Positions 12,469 to 24,175 of a stretch of 64,000 nt of DNA are shown here, in pieces. A model generated the notes under the pieces. It had not been told where the DNA came from. It ran no database searches and saw only the letters and a program-made list of their open reading frames with translations. Source of the DNA: Sodiomyces alkalinus F11 (taxonomy: Eukaryota; Ascomycota; Sordariomycetes; Glomerellales; Plectosphaerellaceae); NCBI RefSeq assembly GCF_003711515.1, contig NW_021167085.1, positions 1,466,575-1,530,574 on the forward strand, read 5' to 3'. The first letter of the stretch is position 1; each line of letters begins with the position of its first letter. Made by a program: the position numbers and the translations under genes.

Positions 12469-13336
12469 ACTTCTTCTTTTTCTTTTTGTTTCTCTGCTTT
12501 TCTTTGCTTCCTCCTTGTTCTTTTTTCTTTTCTTTTCTTTTCTTTTCTTCTTATCGCTTTCCTCTTATGGTCGGCGGTAGCTCACTCGTCTCCCCGTGCT
12601 GTGCTTCCACCCGCCACCTTTACGCTGCACGACATGCCATTGACGTTTTCTTGAGTCGGTGCTGTGACCAATAGGCTTCGAATATGCCTGGAAGCAAGGC
12701 CGCCCTAGGCCTAAGAGGCCCGCATCTTTGGTCACTGAACCACCTGCTATCTCTATCTGGGGAAACGAATTGTACCGGTATTTACAAGGTGGGGCGGTTC
12801 ACGTTGCACACTACCAAGGACTGTTTCAGCCTCTCGATACGAGCTGCCCTCGTCCAGTAGTACGGAGTACGTTTGGCGTTTCGAAGGGTGGCTGACGATG
12901 CCGCAGAGGCGTTTCTTTTTTCCGAGCGTCTTTCTCACCGCTTGTCATCTCTGCATGCCTGATGCCTCATTACCCCGTTGAGACGTACCAGGGGCGATTC
13001 GAGAAATGCGCTGCGCAGAGTGCATGCAACGGGGTGCAACGGGCCTCATGTACTCCGTACCGTCTTGCCAATGGCATGTTGGCAAGTGAGCACTCAGCAC
13101 GAAGTAGCAGTCAACAGATGTTGGCCGGGAATAGTTTGACAGGCCCCTCGGATGGCCCCCAGAGTCCAGTCCAGAGTCGAGAGTCCAAAACTACAACTTC
13201 GCGACAGGATCTCACAACAAAACTTGAACGAAGGACATGGCAAGTTGTCGGAGGGTCATCTCGATCCTCAAGGGATTAGTATACGACTGGGGCTAGGCAT
13301 CTCCTCAGTGGCGCTTCCGAAACGGGATGCACTCTA

Positions 13337-13354
13337 GAAATAGATATCTATTTC
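13337..13354. repeat. 18-bp perfect palindrome
   Basis: GAAATAGATATCTATTTC reads the same on both strands. Partial outer arms CTCTAG (13332-13337) and CTAGAG (13364-13369) flank it. Function unknown; it could be a dimer binding site or chance. Confidence 0.8.
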
Positions 13355-13670
13355 GATTCCGGACTAGAGGGTAAGTACTCCGTATTGTCTGCATCAAAAC
13401 GCTTGTTATGCATGTCAAACGACACCCTAGTATCGATCAGGGGTTCTCGAATGGCTCGACCTTGCGCCACTCTGGGCAGATACATTGTTATCCCCTTGTA
13501 GCCGGAAAAAAGACAACACCAAAAGAAATGGGGGCAACGGACCTCGTCAACTACCTAAGCAGAGCTGGAAACGGGGCTACCTAACATATTGCGCCTCGTG
13601 GGACTGGCTTGGGTCGGCACTACCGGTACTGTATTGTATGCCACTGGACATGATGCCGGGGAAAGATTCG

Positions 13671-13681
13671 ACAGAGACAGA

Positions 13682-13724
<43 letters not shown>
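13671..13724. repeat. hexanucleotide tandem array (ACAGRG)9
   Basis: Two ACAGAG units followed by seven exact ACAGGG units, 54 bp in total. All frames across it are open (for example DRDRDR or PVPVPV), which creates misleading small ORFs. Confidence 0.95.
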
Positions 13725-14669
13725 GCCAGCTGCAGAAAAGACCGTGGCCGAAACTCCACCGTTTGTCTGCAAGACACACGATGCATCGAAGTACGTTGTA
13801 GGTACATCTGGAGCCGCCCGTAACATCCAGAGTTGCTTTCGCGCGCATCTTCAGCTCACTTACCCCGTCTGTTGATTAGGAATCGATTCTTCCGCGGCCC
13901 TCAGCGTTTGGAGCTTTCTTCCGGGTTTGGCATGCAAGTGATTCTTACCGCCTTCTGCACTCCGCCAGGGATGGTTTGGTTGAATTGCTAATTTCAAGCA
14001 TTGCCGACCAAGTCTTTCAAAGTCGGTCTCGTTCTCTCGCTAGTTGCCCAGGGCCACTGAGAGTAACTTGCAACCTCTCGGAAGCAAACAGTCGAAACTG
14101 TTCAAACCGCGCATGTTTCTGGCCGACCCCTCTCGTACGTGTCCATTGCTCGCAGGCTTGCTTCATTTTTATTTGTTTTTCTTTTATTTTTCTTTTATTT
14201 TCGCCTTCTCTCGAAGACTTTAGTGGACCGAGACGAGTCGGTTCCGAAAGTATCATTCGATATAGGTGAAGAAAAGGACACAGAGCCCGGCTTCTCTCCC
14301 CCCTCCCCCTTTTTTTCTTCCTTTTTTTTTCTTTTTTATTTTCTTCTTGCCCCTGTAGTCTGTTTGACGAGTTGACGGTTCTTTGCTTGATGAAGAACCT
14401 ACTACCTGCATGCTGTGAAAAGGCCCCCCACACGGGGGACAGAGGAGAGAGGATGGTCGCAAGTCAGAAACAAACCGGACCGCCGTCGGTCCGTCATTAT
14501 CCCAGGCTCATGTCCCACGAAGATCACTAGTTATGGGAGCACGAAATACAGACCAGGGAGGAGGTGGGCGAAAGTCTTCGCAGTCCCTCACCGCCCTACG
14601 GGGGGACATGTCTGTATCTGCCCCTTGGATCATCTTCGCCCCACCTTCCTACAGAGAAAAGAAAAGAAG

Positions 14670-14697
14670 AAAAAAAAAAGGGGGGGGGGGGGGGGGG
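14670..14697. repeat. poly-A then poly-G tract
   Basis: About ten A followed by 18 uninterrupted G on the plus strand. The G run could form quadruplex-like structure; it is also a place where assembly length is unreliable. Confidence 0.9.
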
Positions 14698-16743
14698 TCG
14701 TCGCACAAACGACCGCACTTCTCGCCTCCCGAAAACGTCTCTCTGGAGGTATCTTCTTACTTCATGTCACTTGGATTTCTTCGTGAGCTTTGGTGTCGTT
14801 GAACGAGGGCCAGTCAAGAGCCAGTCAAGAGCCAGACCAACCGAAGGCGCGTAGGGGCCAAAACCCCTGCTTACGATGGCGTTGCGTTGCGTACTGGACT
14901 ACGGGGGAGTAGCAGACATGTTTTTCCTTGTTCGTCATCTACTTTTCCCCCGGTTTGTTCGTCTCCCCTTTGTGTTCCCCATGTCCTTAGCAGGACGACG
15001 CTTCTTCTTCGTCTTCTTCCGTTTTCTTTTCCCTCTTTTCTTTCTTTTTGGTCTTGTCCACCCAGCATGGGACTAAGTTGTTTGTCCTTGGGTTCCCCCT
15101 CTCTCACGTTGCATTCCCCGTTTGAGTAGCAGGTAACTGCCAAAAAGGGGATAATAGGGTCGCGATGCTCTTTTCTAGTTGCTAATCGAGCTGTCCGGAA
15201 TGAACGAGTTTGGCCAGTGTCATCGCACATGTGCTGCCAGGGTCCCGTCGACGAGGTTGCTGGCGAGAAGGACAAGCTTGGGTCACCATCCTCTGGAGGC
15301 GTCTACAGTCCTGAAGCCTGAAGGGAGAAGGGTACTGAAGGGGGGGGGGGTGGTGGGAGTGAGATGGAGTGCATGGGATACGAGTCGGAGCAATGGTACT
15401 TTGCGCGCTCATATCGCAAGGTCTCCCATGCTCTGGCAGCACAGAGAAGTCCGGGATATCTGTGCATTCTATCAGTGAAGTTTCTCCGGGTTGCCTCGAA
15501 CAAGCTGGAGACAGAATGCGTCACTGGCGAGGGCGGCTGCGTTCCTGTGATGGGGAAGATGACCCTGCTGACCCCCGCCTACCATTGGGACGCGTGGTAT
15601 TATACGACAACAGTTAAAAAGTGAGGAGGGCTCAATGGGGTCTAAGACCTCCGCCGAAACGAAAAGTCTATGCGGTCCAATATAGGTGGTTCATGGACAG
15701 GCAGCTGATCGCCTATGAGCTCTTGGTTTGGTCCGCGTAAGAGAAGGAAGTCCATAATGTCTACCGTCCAACGTCTAACCCCGGGCACATGGGCCCACTA
15801 GGATCGGTTTAGTCGTTGAAGATCTCGGCCTGTCGTTTGTCGGCTCTTGAAGGCGCCGTTCCAAAGCCTTATTACGAAGGTACTTCTCGCCCGACCCTCT
15901 CTGCAGCTATCCGTTTGGAGGACACAGGAGGAGACATCCACTCGCCATGCGGGAGATACCACCCCTCTTGTGTGCGTGTACGATGTACGATGTATGTATG
16001 TATGCTATGTGGTGGGTGGGGGGCGAGACCAAGAGACAGACCAGACCATTGACATTCGCGTCGATGCGCTGTACGACCTGGTCTGTACCTCTGCCGCTGT
16101 ATATGCAAATCCAAGAACAGAACCCAGGAGACCATCGATCCATGACAGGGCCACTGTTTTCTTTTTTTTTTCGTTTTTTTTTTCGAGGAAGGGGGAGGCC
16201 CGTAATAAGAAGAAGGGGATGGGGTATGCAAACACACGACGGTGAGCTTCAGGGGCGACGAGGACCGTTACTAACAGCTGAGCGATCCTTATGTTATAAC
16301 AACACCGGATACAACCAATTCCCATTTCAGTTTTTCCTCCGCTCTCTCCGGTCTTTACGTCTTTACTATTCTTCAGCAGCTTAACCAAGTTTCTCCCCTT
16401 CTTGACTTCCTCTCCCCACGCAAGCTTCCTGTGAAACCCCGTGGGAACATTTCAACTGGCCACTAGCCAACAGTCTTCGGCCTCCATCTTGACAAGAAAG
16501 CAAGACACAGCGGCAGACTAACAGACTAAACAAGGGGGTGCCGAGATCACTCTCGTGTATCAAGACCTTCCGGTGGCGGGCCCTCGGTGCCGAGAGAGAG
16601 AGAAACGAAAACATCCGACGACCGCCCTGTCAGCTCGGGACTGAAGATCCAAATCGCCGAGTGCCCAAACCCTTTTTGCCATTTCGTCGTGCTCGGCAAC
16701 ACGGAAATTCCACCAGAGCAGAAAAGACATCGCAAGAACAACG

Positions 16744-18439
16744 ATGGTCAACCCTATCTGTTACCCTACTGACGGAGGACGATATAACCGTCTTGGCCCG
16801 CGATTTCCTGGGCCTTTCACCGAACGCCAGCGATATCACCTTTCGTCAGAAGAGACACGGCCTTCCAATATGAAGGCCATGGGTGAACGAGAGCCCGAAG
16901 CAGAGTCGACACCGCCACGGAAGCGTATCGCCCTTGCTGTAAGGATCTTTACACCTCCCGAGCTCCCCTTTCTGTTTTTTTTTTTTTTTGTTGGGCCCCC
17001 TTTCTTCCTGCTTCAAGGGCGCAGCGTGGTCCCCTCCTTGCCCGTCCTCGAGATGCTCTCGTGAGACTTGTCTTTTTTTTTTTCTTTCTCTTCCTTTTTT
17101 TCCTTCTTTTTTTTATATCTTCTTTCCCCCCTCACCTATCACTAATACAAAACTGACTGGACAGTGTGCCCGTTGCCGAAAACGTAAGATTCGGTGTAGC
17201 GGTGATCCGGGAAACGGACTACCGTGTCAAAACTGTAAAAGTGCCGGAGCCGAGCCATGCCAGTTCTTGAGAGTTAGACTCATCCTTTCCTCTTAACTTC
17301 TCCGAACTTCTTAGAAGAGGTCGCTTACTGGTTGTTCTTTTTATCTTCCAACGTAGGTTAATGCTACGGAGACGGCGATCTTCCAGAACTTCGGATACGA
17401 CATGGACTCGGCCAGAGTCTTCCAGGCGAGAGGCAGCATTGCTTCCCCCTTCTCTCCACACTACCCTCCAGAAATGACCGACAGCCTCTCCCGCTACCAC
17501 CCGCCATCGAGCGGTTACCAGTATCCGTCCAGGTATTACTCTGGTGTACCCAGCTGGCCACCTGCCTACGGCGAGGACGGCGTCGACTATGCAAGCTTTG
17601 GCTACCCTCATGCTTATTACGGCAACGACCCGACCTACCTCTACAGGATGGCATCGAATGCCAAGGCAGTATCGGCGAACGGCATGTATACCGGCACAGA
17701 TCCAACTTATAACTGTGTCCATCGTCCACCTGTCAGTGCTGAGACGGCCAATTTCTCGCTATCTACTGTGGCAGCCTCCTTGCCTTCCACCATTGCAACG
17801 AATGATAAGTTGCTCCCTACGCCGGTGAACCGGGCAGTGGCATCTCACCGAGGAGACTACGGCTCCCCCAAGCCCTCCCCAGAGGATTCGACGCAAGGCT
17901 CTCCCTCTACAGCAGTTACAGAGATGCCTGGAAACTACACAGGGTACGACGGCCCATCTGTCTCCACGTATCATTCTTCTTCTGGCATCCCCTCCAGTCA
18001 CCGGCTCTCCACGTCAACTTCATGTGGAACCGATGTCTACCCGAGTTCCTCTTCAGGGAGCTCCCTCTTTTCCGAATCAGAATCAGGCCTTCGGAACCAG
18101 AGTTCCAACAGCGATCTCTCGTACAAGTACGCCGACTCGTCGAGGAGGGGCAGCGGCACCTCGACTCTTTCCAACGGCTATCCCTACATGATTCCCCAAC
18201 TTCCAAGCTCATCGGCTCCCCTCCATAGTCACCACCACGTCGATCATACCCACGGCGTCTCCGCTGCAGCTGCTTATATGATGCCGGGCGGCGGTCCCAC
18301 GAACACAGGGGCGACTGCCACGACGGCAGAGATGTCTGGAGCTACGACAGGAATCGGCGGCAGTGGCGGGCCCAGCGGTGTCACGGGCCATGCGGACATC
18401 CAGCGCCGGACTGCTGCAGGTAGCCTTCCCGCAGCGTAG
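16744..18439 (+). CDS. Zn2Cys6 (C6) fungal transcription factor
   Basis: Nuclear binuclear-zinc-cluster regulator. Three exons: 16744-16938, 17165-17272 and 17357-18439, giving 461 residues. Intron 1 has donor GTAAGG and acceptor CAG. Intron 2 has an unusual GTTAGA donor and acceptor TAG. Exon 2 holds nearly the whole zinc cluster: C66-x2-C69-x6-C76-x9-C86-x2-C89-x7-C97, preceded by the basic stretch PPRKRIALA from exon 1. The C-terminal two-thirds is Ser/Thr/Pro/Gly/Tyr-rich and disordered; I see no fungal-specific middle homology domain. An alternative start is 16870 (MKAMGEREPE), 42 codons later. I cannot name the target pathway. Confidence 0.82.
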
Positions 18440-20907
18440 GGCAGGCGGGGGAGCAACTTGGGCCCCTGGTTGGCGGGCCATCCTATGTCTGGCTTTCGTG
18501 CGAGAGTCCTCTCAACCTCGTTCCAGTTTCACCCTCTTGCCTCTGCGTTTAGCCCCCACGGAAGAACAACGAAAAAATTGAAAAATTGAAAAAGGGGGGG
18601 TGGGGGGCGAAAGCCATGGCAGTTTCGGACGTCAGGGCTGCTGTCTTGTCCTTCATTCTTGTGTCTTGGTTGTGTGTACTATCGACGTTGCAGCTTCTGT
18701 CTCTTTTCCCTCCCTGTGTGTTCTGTGGCTGCTTTTCGATCAAGCGCCGGCCCCCCTTTTTCCGTTTTTTTTTTGTTTCGCCTTCCTTCTCTTTTTCTTT
18801 CCCCTTATTCCATAATCCTGCCTGTCCTACCTTTTGTGCGCTGTTGTCGTCTCCCTGACCTACCCTTGCCCCCCCTTTGCACGCCGTCTTCCTGTGCCTG
18901 GGATACGGCTGTGTGACGGCACTAGGCTTCTATTTTCCGCCTGGCAAACTTCAATTGGCTGAAGAGGGTATTGGTATGCATGCCCACTGCATGTCATATC
19001 TGCGAGTCAGGGCTGGCGTCGTTTCTCTTGTGTGATATTCTCTTTCCGTCGCCACATGAGACACAGCCCATCGGGTCGCCGTCGGCCCAGGACAACATCG
19101 CAGAGGAGGACCGAGGGCCTTTTCTGGTTTGTACCCGAGCACGTGGACGTGGCTTTTTGCCATGCCCAACGAGTCGGTTATCGCGGAAAAATCCTTCTTT
19201 CGCAACAAGGGATTTCGTTCTCGACGCTCGTCCCGACCCGGGCGGGCGATACCCGATTCCGATCTCCATGTACGGCAGACATCACAACGCCCCTTCGAGG
19301 CCCACGCCAGCCAACCGGGTCTACGGGTTCCTCTTCTGGACCTTTCTTTTTACTCTGTCAAGATTTCGGGTCCGCAACTCGCACCAGACCTTACCCATGT
19401 CGACTGGTCTGCTGCCTCCAGACCCCGCTCTCTCTCTCGTTGACGAGGCCCTTGTCCTCGCAGCCCAAAGTACGGCCTGCCCACATCACGCTGTAACATG
19501 CTGTAGCACGGGATTCTCGCTCGCATTTTCTTCTTTCCCGACCCTTGAGTTCTTGTGTGTAACATGACGTTGCATAAAGAGGGAGGCCGCCGGTTATTTT
19601 TGGGACAGGTCAACTATTCTCGTCCAGGCTACGTGAGCCTTGGGACCTTTCCGCTTTCCCCTCTCTTGTCCCTGTCCCGCCCTTTCTTTCTTTTCTGGCT
19701 CGGTTCTCTTTCTGTTCTTTTTTTCTTTGGGTCCGTCATTGGGTTTGTCTAGAGCAAACATGGAGCGTCAAAAACCAAAAGGAAAAAAGAAGAAGAAGAA
19801 GATTATGTATGCTCACGCGGAGGAGTCTTTTTACGAGCCCTATGGAGGGTGTCCCATCCATCACATACTCGGGAAGGGGGTTTTAGAGGCCCCGGTTTGT
19901 TTGGCTTTGCTTTTTGCTGCGTCATTTCTCCTGTTTCGCTCGACATTGTTCACTTTACCCGGGACCGAGGGCCATGTTTCAATTCTTCTTTTTCTTTTTT
20001 TCTTTTTTCTTTTTCCTTTCTCCTCTTCTCTCTCTTCGTTCTCAGCATTGGGCTTTCAGGCGTCTGTATTCCCTTTTCATGTCCCTGGGCAATGGTCCAG
20101 ACACTCGGTAATGGGTAATACACCCCCTTTCTTCCTTCCTTTCGTCCTCTCCTGGCGTATCGGCTCAATGTTCAGGGTGTTGGCCGAGTTTACGGCATCT
20201 ACCTCCTCGGAGAAAGCAAGAGGCACAGAAAAGGCAGCATCATTTTTACACCATGCAAAAATAATTGTGGATGGGACGGGACGCTCAGCGATGCCATGGA
20301 CATGATGTGCCTATGAACAGGAAGAAAAGGAAAGAAAAAAGGGGGGAAACCAAAAGTTGTCAGCATTCAAGGAGAGGTCTAATCATTGGCCTGGTCGGTT
20401 GTATCCAAGTTTTCTTCTGTTTGTTCACCTTCCCCCTTTTGCAGGCCACGTGTAGCCAAAAAAAAACCCCATGGGGGTTGGTTGGTATGGAGGCGGAGAG
20501 AAAAGGAAAAAGGAAAAAGGAAAAAGAAACGAAGGAAAGGAGAAGACAACCTGGACATGACTGGTGTTGGGAAGTGATATCTTCCCTCACCCTTCTAGAA
20601 CCCTTCTTTCACCCTTTATTCCCTCTCTCCGGCTATAGTGAGCGACGAATTGAATCACATCGTATCACCGTTCTCCTAGCACAATCAAGCCTGACCGGTG
20701 CTGTGAAGGCATATATGCATCTATTAAACTGTCACGGGTAGGTATCTGTGAGCAAATCGCCTGCTATCATTAATATGCTCTTCTTGTTTCTTTGGGCCAG
20801 ACTGCAGAGGTTCCACCTCCATAAGGTTGGTCCTATCCGTTTTTATCGGAGTATTTTGCACCGTGTCTCACTCAACTCAAACCTTACCTATCATACGGTA
20901 GGCCCCA
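18440..20907. other. convergent intergenic region
   Basis: About 2.5 kb between the 3' ends of the Zn2Cys6 and phosphomannose isomerase genes. It is rich in T/C tracts (for example 19660-19740, 19980-20040) and in A/G tracts (20320-20345, 20500-20550). No coding signal beyond short low-complexity frames. Confidence 0.5.
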
Positions 20908-22385
20908 TTACAGCTTCTCGCCCAAATCGCGAGGGTTGTCCACTTCGCAGAACGCCTTGAACGTAATAAACTCATCGTCGGGGCCGCCTTCCGACTGCAG
21001 GGTCAGTTCGGCAGTGGATCCGACGAAATAGACGTGGCCCTCGCTGATGCGCTCCACGGTAGGGCCGACACCGATGGTGCCGCGACCGGCGGTGCAAATG
21101 ACGATGCTGGGGCCGTCGAGGGGCTCGAAAATGGCCTTGGCAGCGTCACCACGAAGCACGGTGCGGACGATGCTGAACTCCTCGATGGGCGGGTCGTAGA
21201 GGGCGACGGACGAGCCGGCCGAGTACGCGGCGCGGTTAAGGGTGGCGTAAGGGTACTCGGTGGGCTGCAGTTTCTGGTCTTCGATCGGGGCGGTGTTGTA
21301 TGTGAGCATATCCACGAGGGTGGTGACATCCTTGAACTTGGGAGTGAAGCCGGCACGGACGACGTTGTCGGAGGAGGCCATGCACTCGACGACGTCACCG
21401 GAAAGATAGGCGTGGATATCGTCAGCCACAAGGAAAAGGGCCTCACCAGGCGCGAGGCGGACGTAGTTGAGGAAGAAGAAGACGAAGAGGCCGATATCGT
21501 CCGGGAATTGGCGGTTGAGGCGGGTGACGAGCTCCGAGAGAACGGCACCGGAGGAGGAGGAGGGGGTGCCGCCGGCTGCGAAGTTTTCGCCCTCGTTTTG
21601 GGCCAGAGCAACGAGGTTGGCCGTCTCTGTTTTGATCTCATCTGGGGTGGCGGAAAGTAGAGAGGCGAAGATATGCTGGAGGGCCGTCTTGTTGTGATGG
21701 CGAACTTCATCCGAGGGTGCCTCGGCAGACGACGACGCCGACGTCTCGATGGAGGAGACAAACTCATCTGCTTTGTGGGGCTTGACGATGGCTCGAAGGG
21801 GCTCGACAGTTCTGAGGAAGTGAGCGATCTCATTCAGGGGCCGGAAACCGCAGAGACCCTCAAATGGGGTGATGGCAATGGTCATCTCAGGCTTGTGGTT
21901 GCCGTCCGGGTAGTTCTGGGGGTCACGAGCGTGAAGCTGTTCGGCGAGCTTCTTGTTGGGGTGGGCCTGGATGGAGAGGGCCTTGTCGATGGAAAGGACC
22001 TTGAGGAGGAAAGGGAGCTGGGTGCCATACTTGGCTATGACGGAAGAGGAGAGAAGCTGGGCATTCTCCTGAACGAGGTCTGCTAGTGCGCGGCCTGTAG
22101 CCCAGTCCTTGGACGGGTTATTAGGGTGGGTGCCCATCCAGAGCTGTAAAGGTGATTGACTTGTCGGTTAGCTGGGCACCTTAACTGGATGGAGAGAATG
22201 CATCACGAGAGACAGGTAGGCCGTGAAGAGAGACTTGCCTCTGCGTAGGGTTTGTCATCTTGGATAGAGAGGCTGTCAGTTGGAGTGGCAGCAGCAAAAC
22301 GCGCAGCAGCCGACTCAGAGCCCTTCTTTCCCCATTCATATGAATTAACACCACACTGAAGACGAATGAGCGGTACGGGCACCAT
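20908..22385 (-). CDS. PMI40: mannose-6-phosphate isomerase, type I (PMI40/manA)
   Basis: Cytosolic zinc enzyme that interconverts fructose-6-phosphate and mannose-6-phosphate and so supplies GDP-mannose for glycosylation and the cell wall. Two exons: 22239-22385 and 20908-22143, giving 460 residues. The 95-nt intron (22144-22238) uses a GC donor (GCAAGT) and a CAG acceptor; the join [12 protein letters not shown] restores the conserved family sequence exactly. The N-terminus reads [20 protein letters not shown]. Zinc and active-site motifs are [14 protein letters not shown] and [10 protein letters not shown], with FEGLCGFRP following. The frame continues upstream of 22385, but fungal homologues start at this MxVPLIRLQ position. 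Its product feeds the mannosyl donor used by the O-mannosyltransferase encoded at 38181-41478. Confidence 0.93.
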
Positions 22386-24175
22386 ATTGATGATGCTCAC
22401 GTAAGGTCTTGTCCGGTAAGACGAGTAAGAGTGTAAGAGAGAAGAGAGACAAGAAGGCAATGGCGGAGCAGAGGAAGAGGAGAAGTGTCCAGACTCCACG
22501 TAAAAATTACGTTGTTTCTCTGGTGAAATTGAAGAAAGGTAATAAAGGAATCACGGTCTTGAATTGAAATAGGGGAACATAAATTACAAAAGTAGGTTGA
22601 TGGTTAAGGAGGGAGGTTGTGATGTGCCTTGAGATGAGGGCGTGCCCGCGTCCAGTAGAGTACCTTACCTTCCTTACCTTACCTGCCCCAACAACAGGTA
22701 CCTAAGGTAAGGTACCTTTACCTAGGTACCTTAGGTATGGAACGTGATTCATGTTTGACGTCAGGTGCGATTCCAAATCCAGACACTAGAAACATTAAAC
22801 ATTTTATAGCCAAAACCTGTCATGAGTGATACTCCGCGCAAACTAAGCCAAATTGTTACCTCTTTGGGATAGCGTGAAAGTTTTGTGGAAAATTCAAGAC
22901 TTTCCAACCTTTTTTATTTTTATTACCTACATTTTCCCCTGTTTACTTCAAACGTTGTCATGCCTGCATCTCCCTGTACCTTCGGAGCAGGGATTAAATG
23001 ACACTGTGTAAAAATAGCATCTGTGGCGGGGACCCCGACATCGTTGTAGGTGGCTGGAACAGGTACCTCACCCAGATAGAGCCTTTGGTCCAACACACCC
23101 GACACTGGACCCATCATGAACCAAGTGAGGAATGTCAGCCGCTAAGAAATGCTTGATGCTAATGAGATGCTGTTGTTCAATGTGTATCCGTTACGCAATA
23201 TATACATCCCCACTTCATAGATGCTCGCCTTCAACACTGAGACCCCTTACTCTATGGGTACTTCGTAATCACAGTACGATGTACACGGTAGTCCGGATAC
23301 CTACTCAAAGCTTAAGGTACCTTATGTGACAACAAGCTAGGTACTCTGTAATTTCTTCGTAGAATTTATTTGTGCACCGCCTCAGCCCCATCTCTAAGGT
23401 AGTGACCCACCCGGGGGGATTCGGACGAATAGACCCAACGTAAGGTAGTGTAATTACCTAATCATTAACCCATATAACGATCGTCCGGTGTACACTCCCA
23501 GCGCAACGTTGCGGGGAAAGGACTTCTTCCGCCCCGAGTCCCTGGTCTTGTCCCCAGGCGAAGTAGTTCCAACCCCTTGTCCTCATCAACCACAAACCAG
23601 GTTGCCGTGTCGGCGTAATTTTACCGCTACCAAGTACTTCGTAGGACGGAGTATTAGCTGGCAATTAATTGTGGATAGGTTGGGACGCGGGACGTCCTTC
23701 GTCAACTCGCCAACTGGTGTAGGATCAAACCAACCTCAACTAACCCAACCTCACCCTCGTCGACCCAAGTCATCGTCGTCGTCGTCGTCGTCGTCGTTGT
23801 ACGTAACCACACCTGCTGCTCTTATTCTCCGGCAAGCCATCGTCGTTTTGATTCCCTTCGTTTCTCTTCCTTCCTTCGTCCTCTCTTTTCCATCGTCTCC
23901 TGACCTCTCAATCCAGTCTTGCTCCCCTGCTGTTGTCATATCATTCATTCTTCGGTTGTTGGACCGCTGGCAACACGCCATCCTCTTTCCGACTTTCTCC
24001 GCCGTTGGTATCTCTTCTTGACGAAAACGATCGTGCCCGGCGTCAATTCGTATCTGCCTGTCGTTACGCATTATTTCACCTCACGCGACACAAAGCCGTC
24101 GTGGCCAATCTCGCCCTCTGGATACCTAGGGAAAGAATGAGGAGCTAGGGCAGTGCGTCGCCACTTGTCGACGTA
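22386..24175. promoter_or_regulatory. divergent intergenic region, PMI40 / large disordered protein gene
   Basis: Holds both promoters. A dense cluster of GGTACC/CCTAAGG motifs lies at 22660-22740, with further copies near 23062 and 23316. A (TCG)8 microsatellite is at 23773-23796. The stretch from about 23700 is CT-rich and leader-like. No gene seen. Confidence 0.45.

Larger units (their letters stand above)
11070..16743. other. 5.7-kb gene desert with simple-sequence tracts upstream of the Zn2Cys6 gene
   Basis: No supported gene in 5.7 kb. The region holds a 22-nt T run (12447-12468), pyrimidine-rich tracts (12470-12550, 14160-14350, 16165-16190), an ACAGRG hexamer array (13671-13724), an 18-bp perfect palindrome (13337-13354), a poly-A/poly-G tract (14670-14697) and three exact TACGGAGTA-type 9-mers (12861, 13051, 13376). 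Open frames here are short, overlap on both strands and show no domain. The right-hand 1-2 kb probably includes the promoter and leader of the downstream regulator. Confidence 0.5.

Noticed and set aside
13555..13848. Overlapping small frames encoding DRDRDR, PVPVPV or SLSLSL repeats
   Set aside because: All are produced by the ACAGRG hexamer array, which is open in every frame.
18971..20305. Several 150-220 residue frames between the Zn2Cys6 and PMI genes
   Set aside because: They lie in T/C-rich sequence, overlap each other on both strands and have phenylalanine/leucine-rich translations without any domain or good start.
22386..22499. N-terminal extension of phosphomannose isomerase to 22499
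   Set aside because: Family members start at the MxVPLIRLQ position; the extra residues are Ser-rich and unlike the enzyme.
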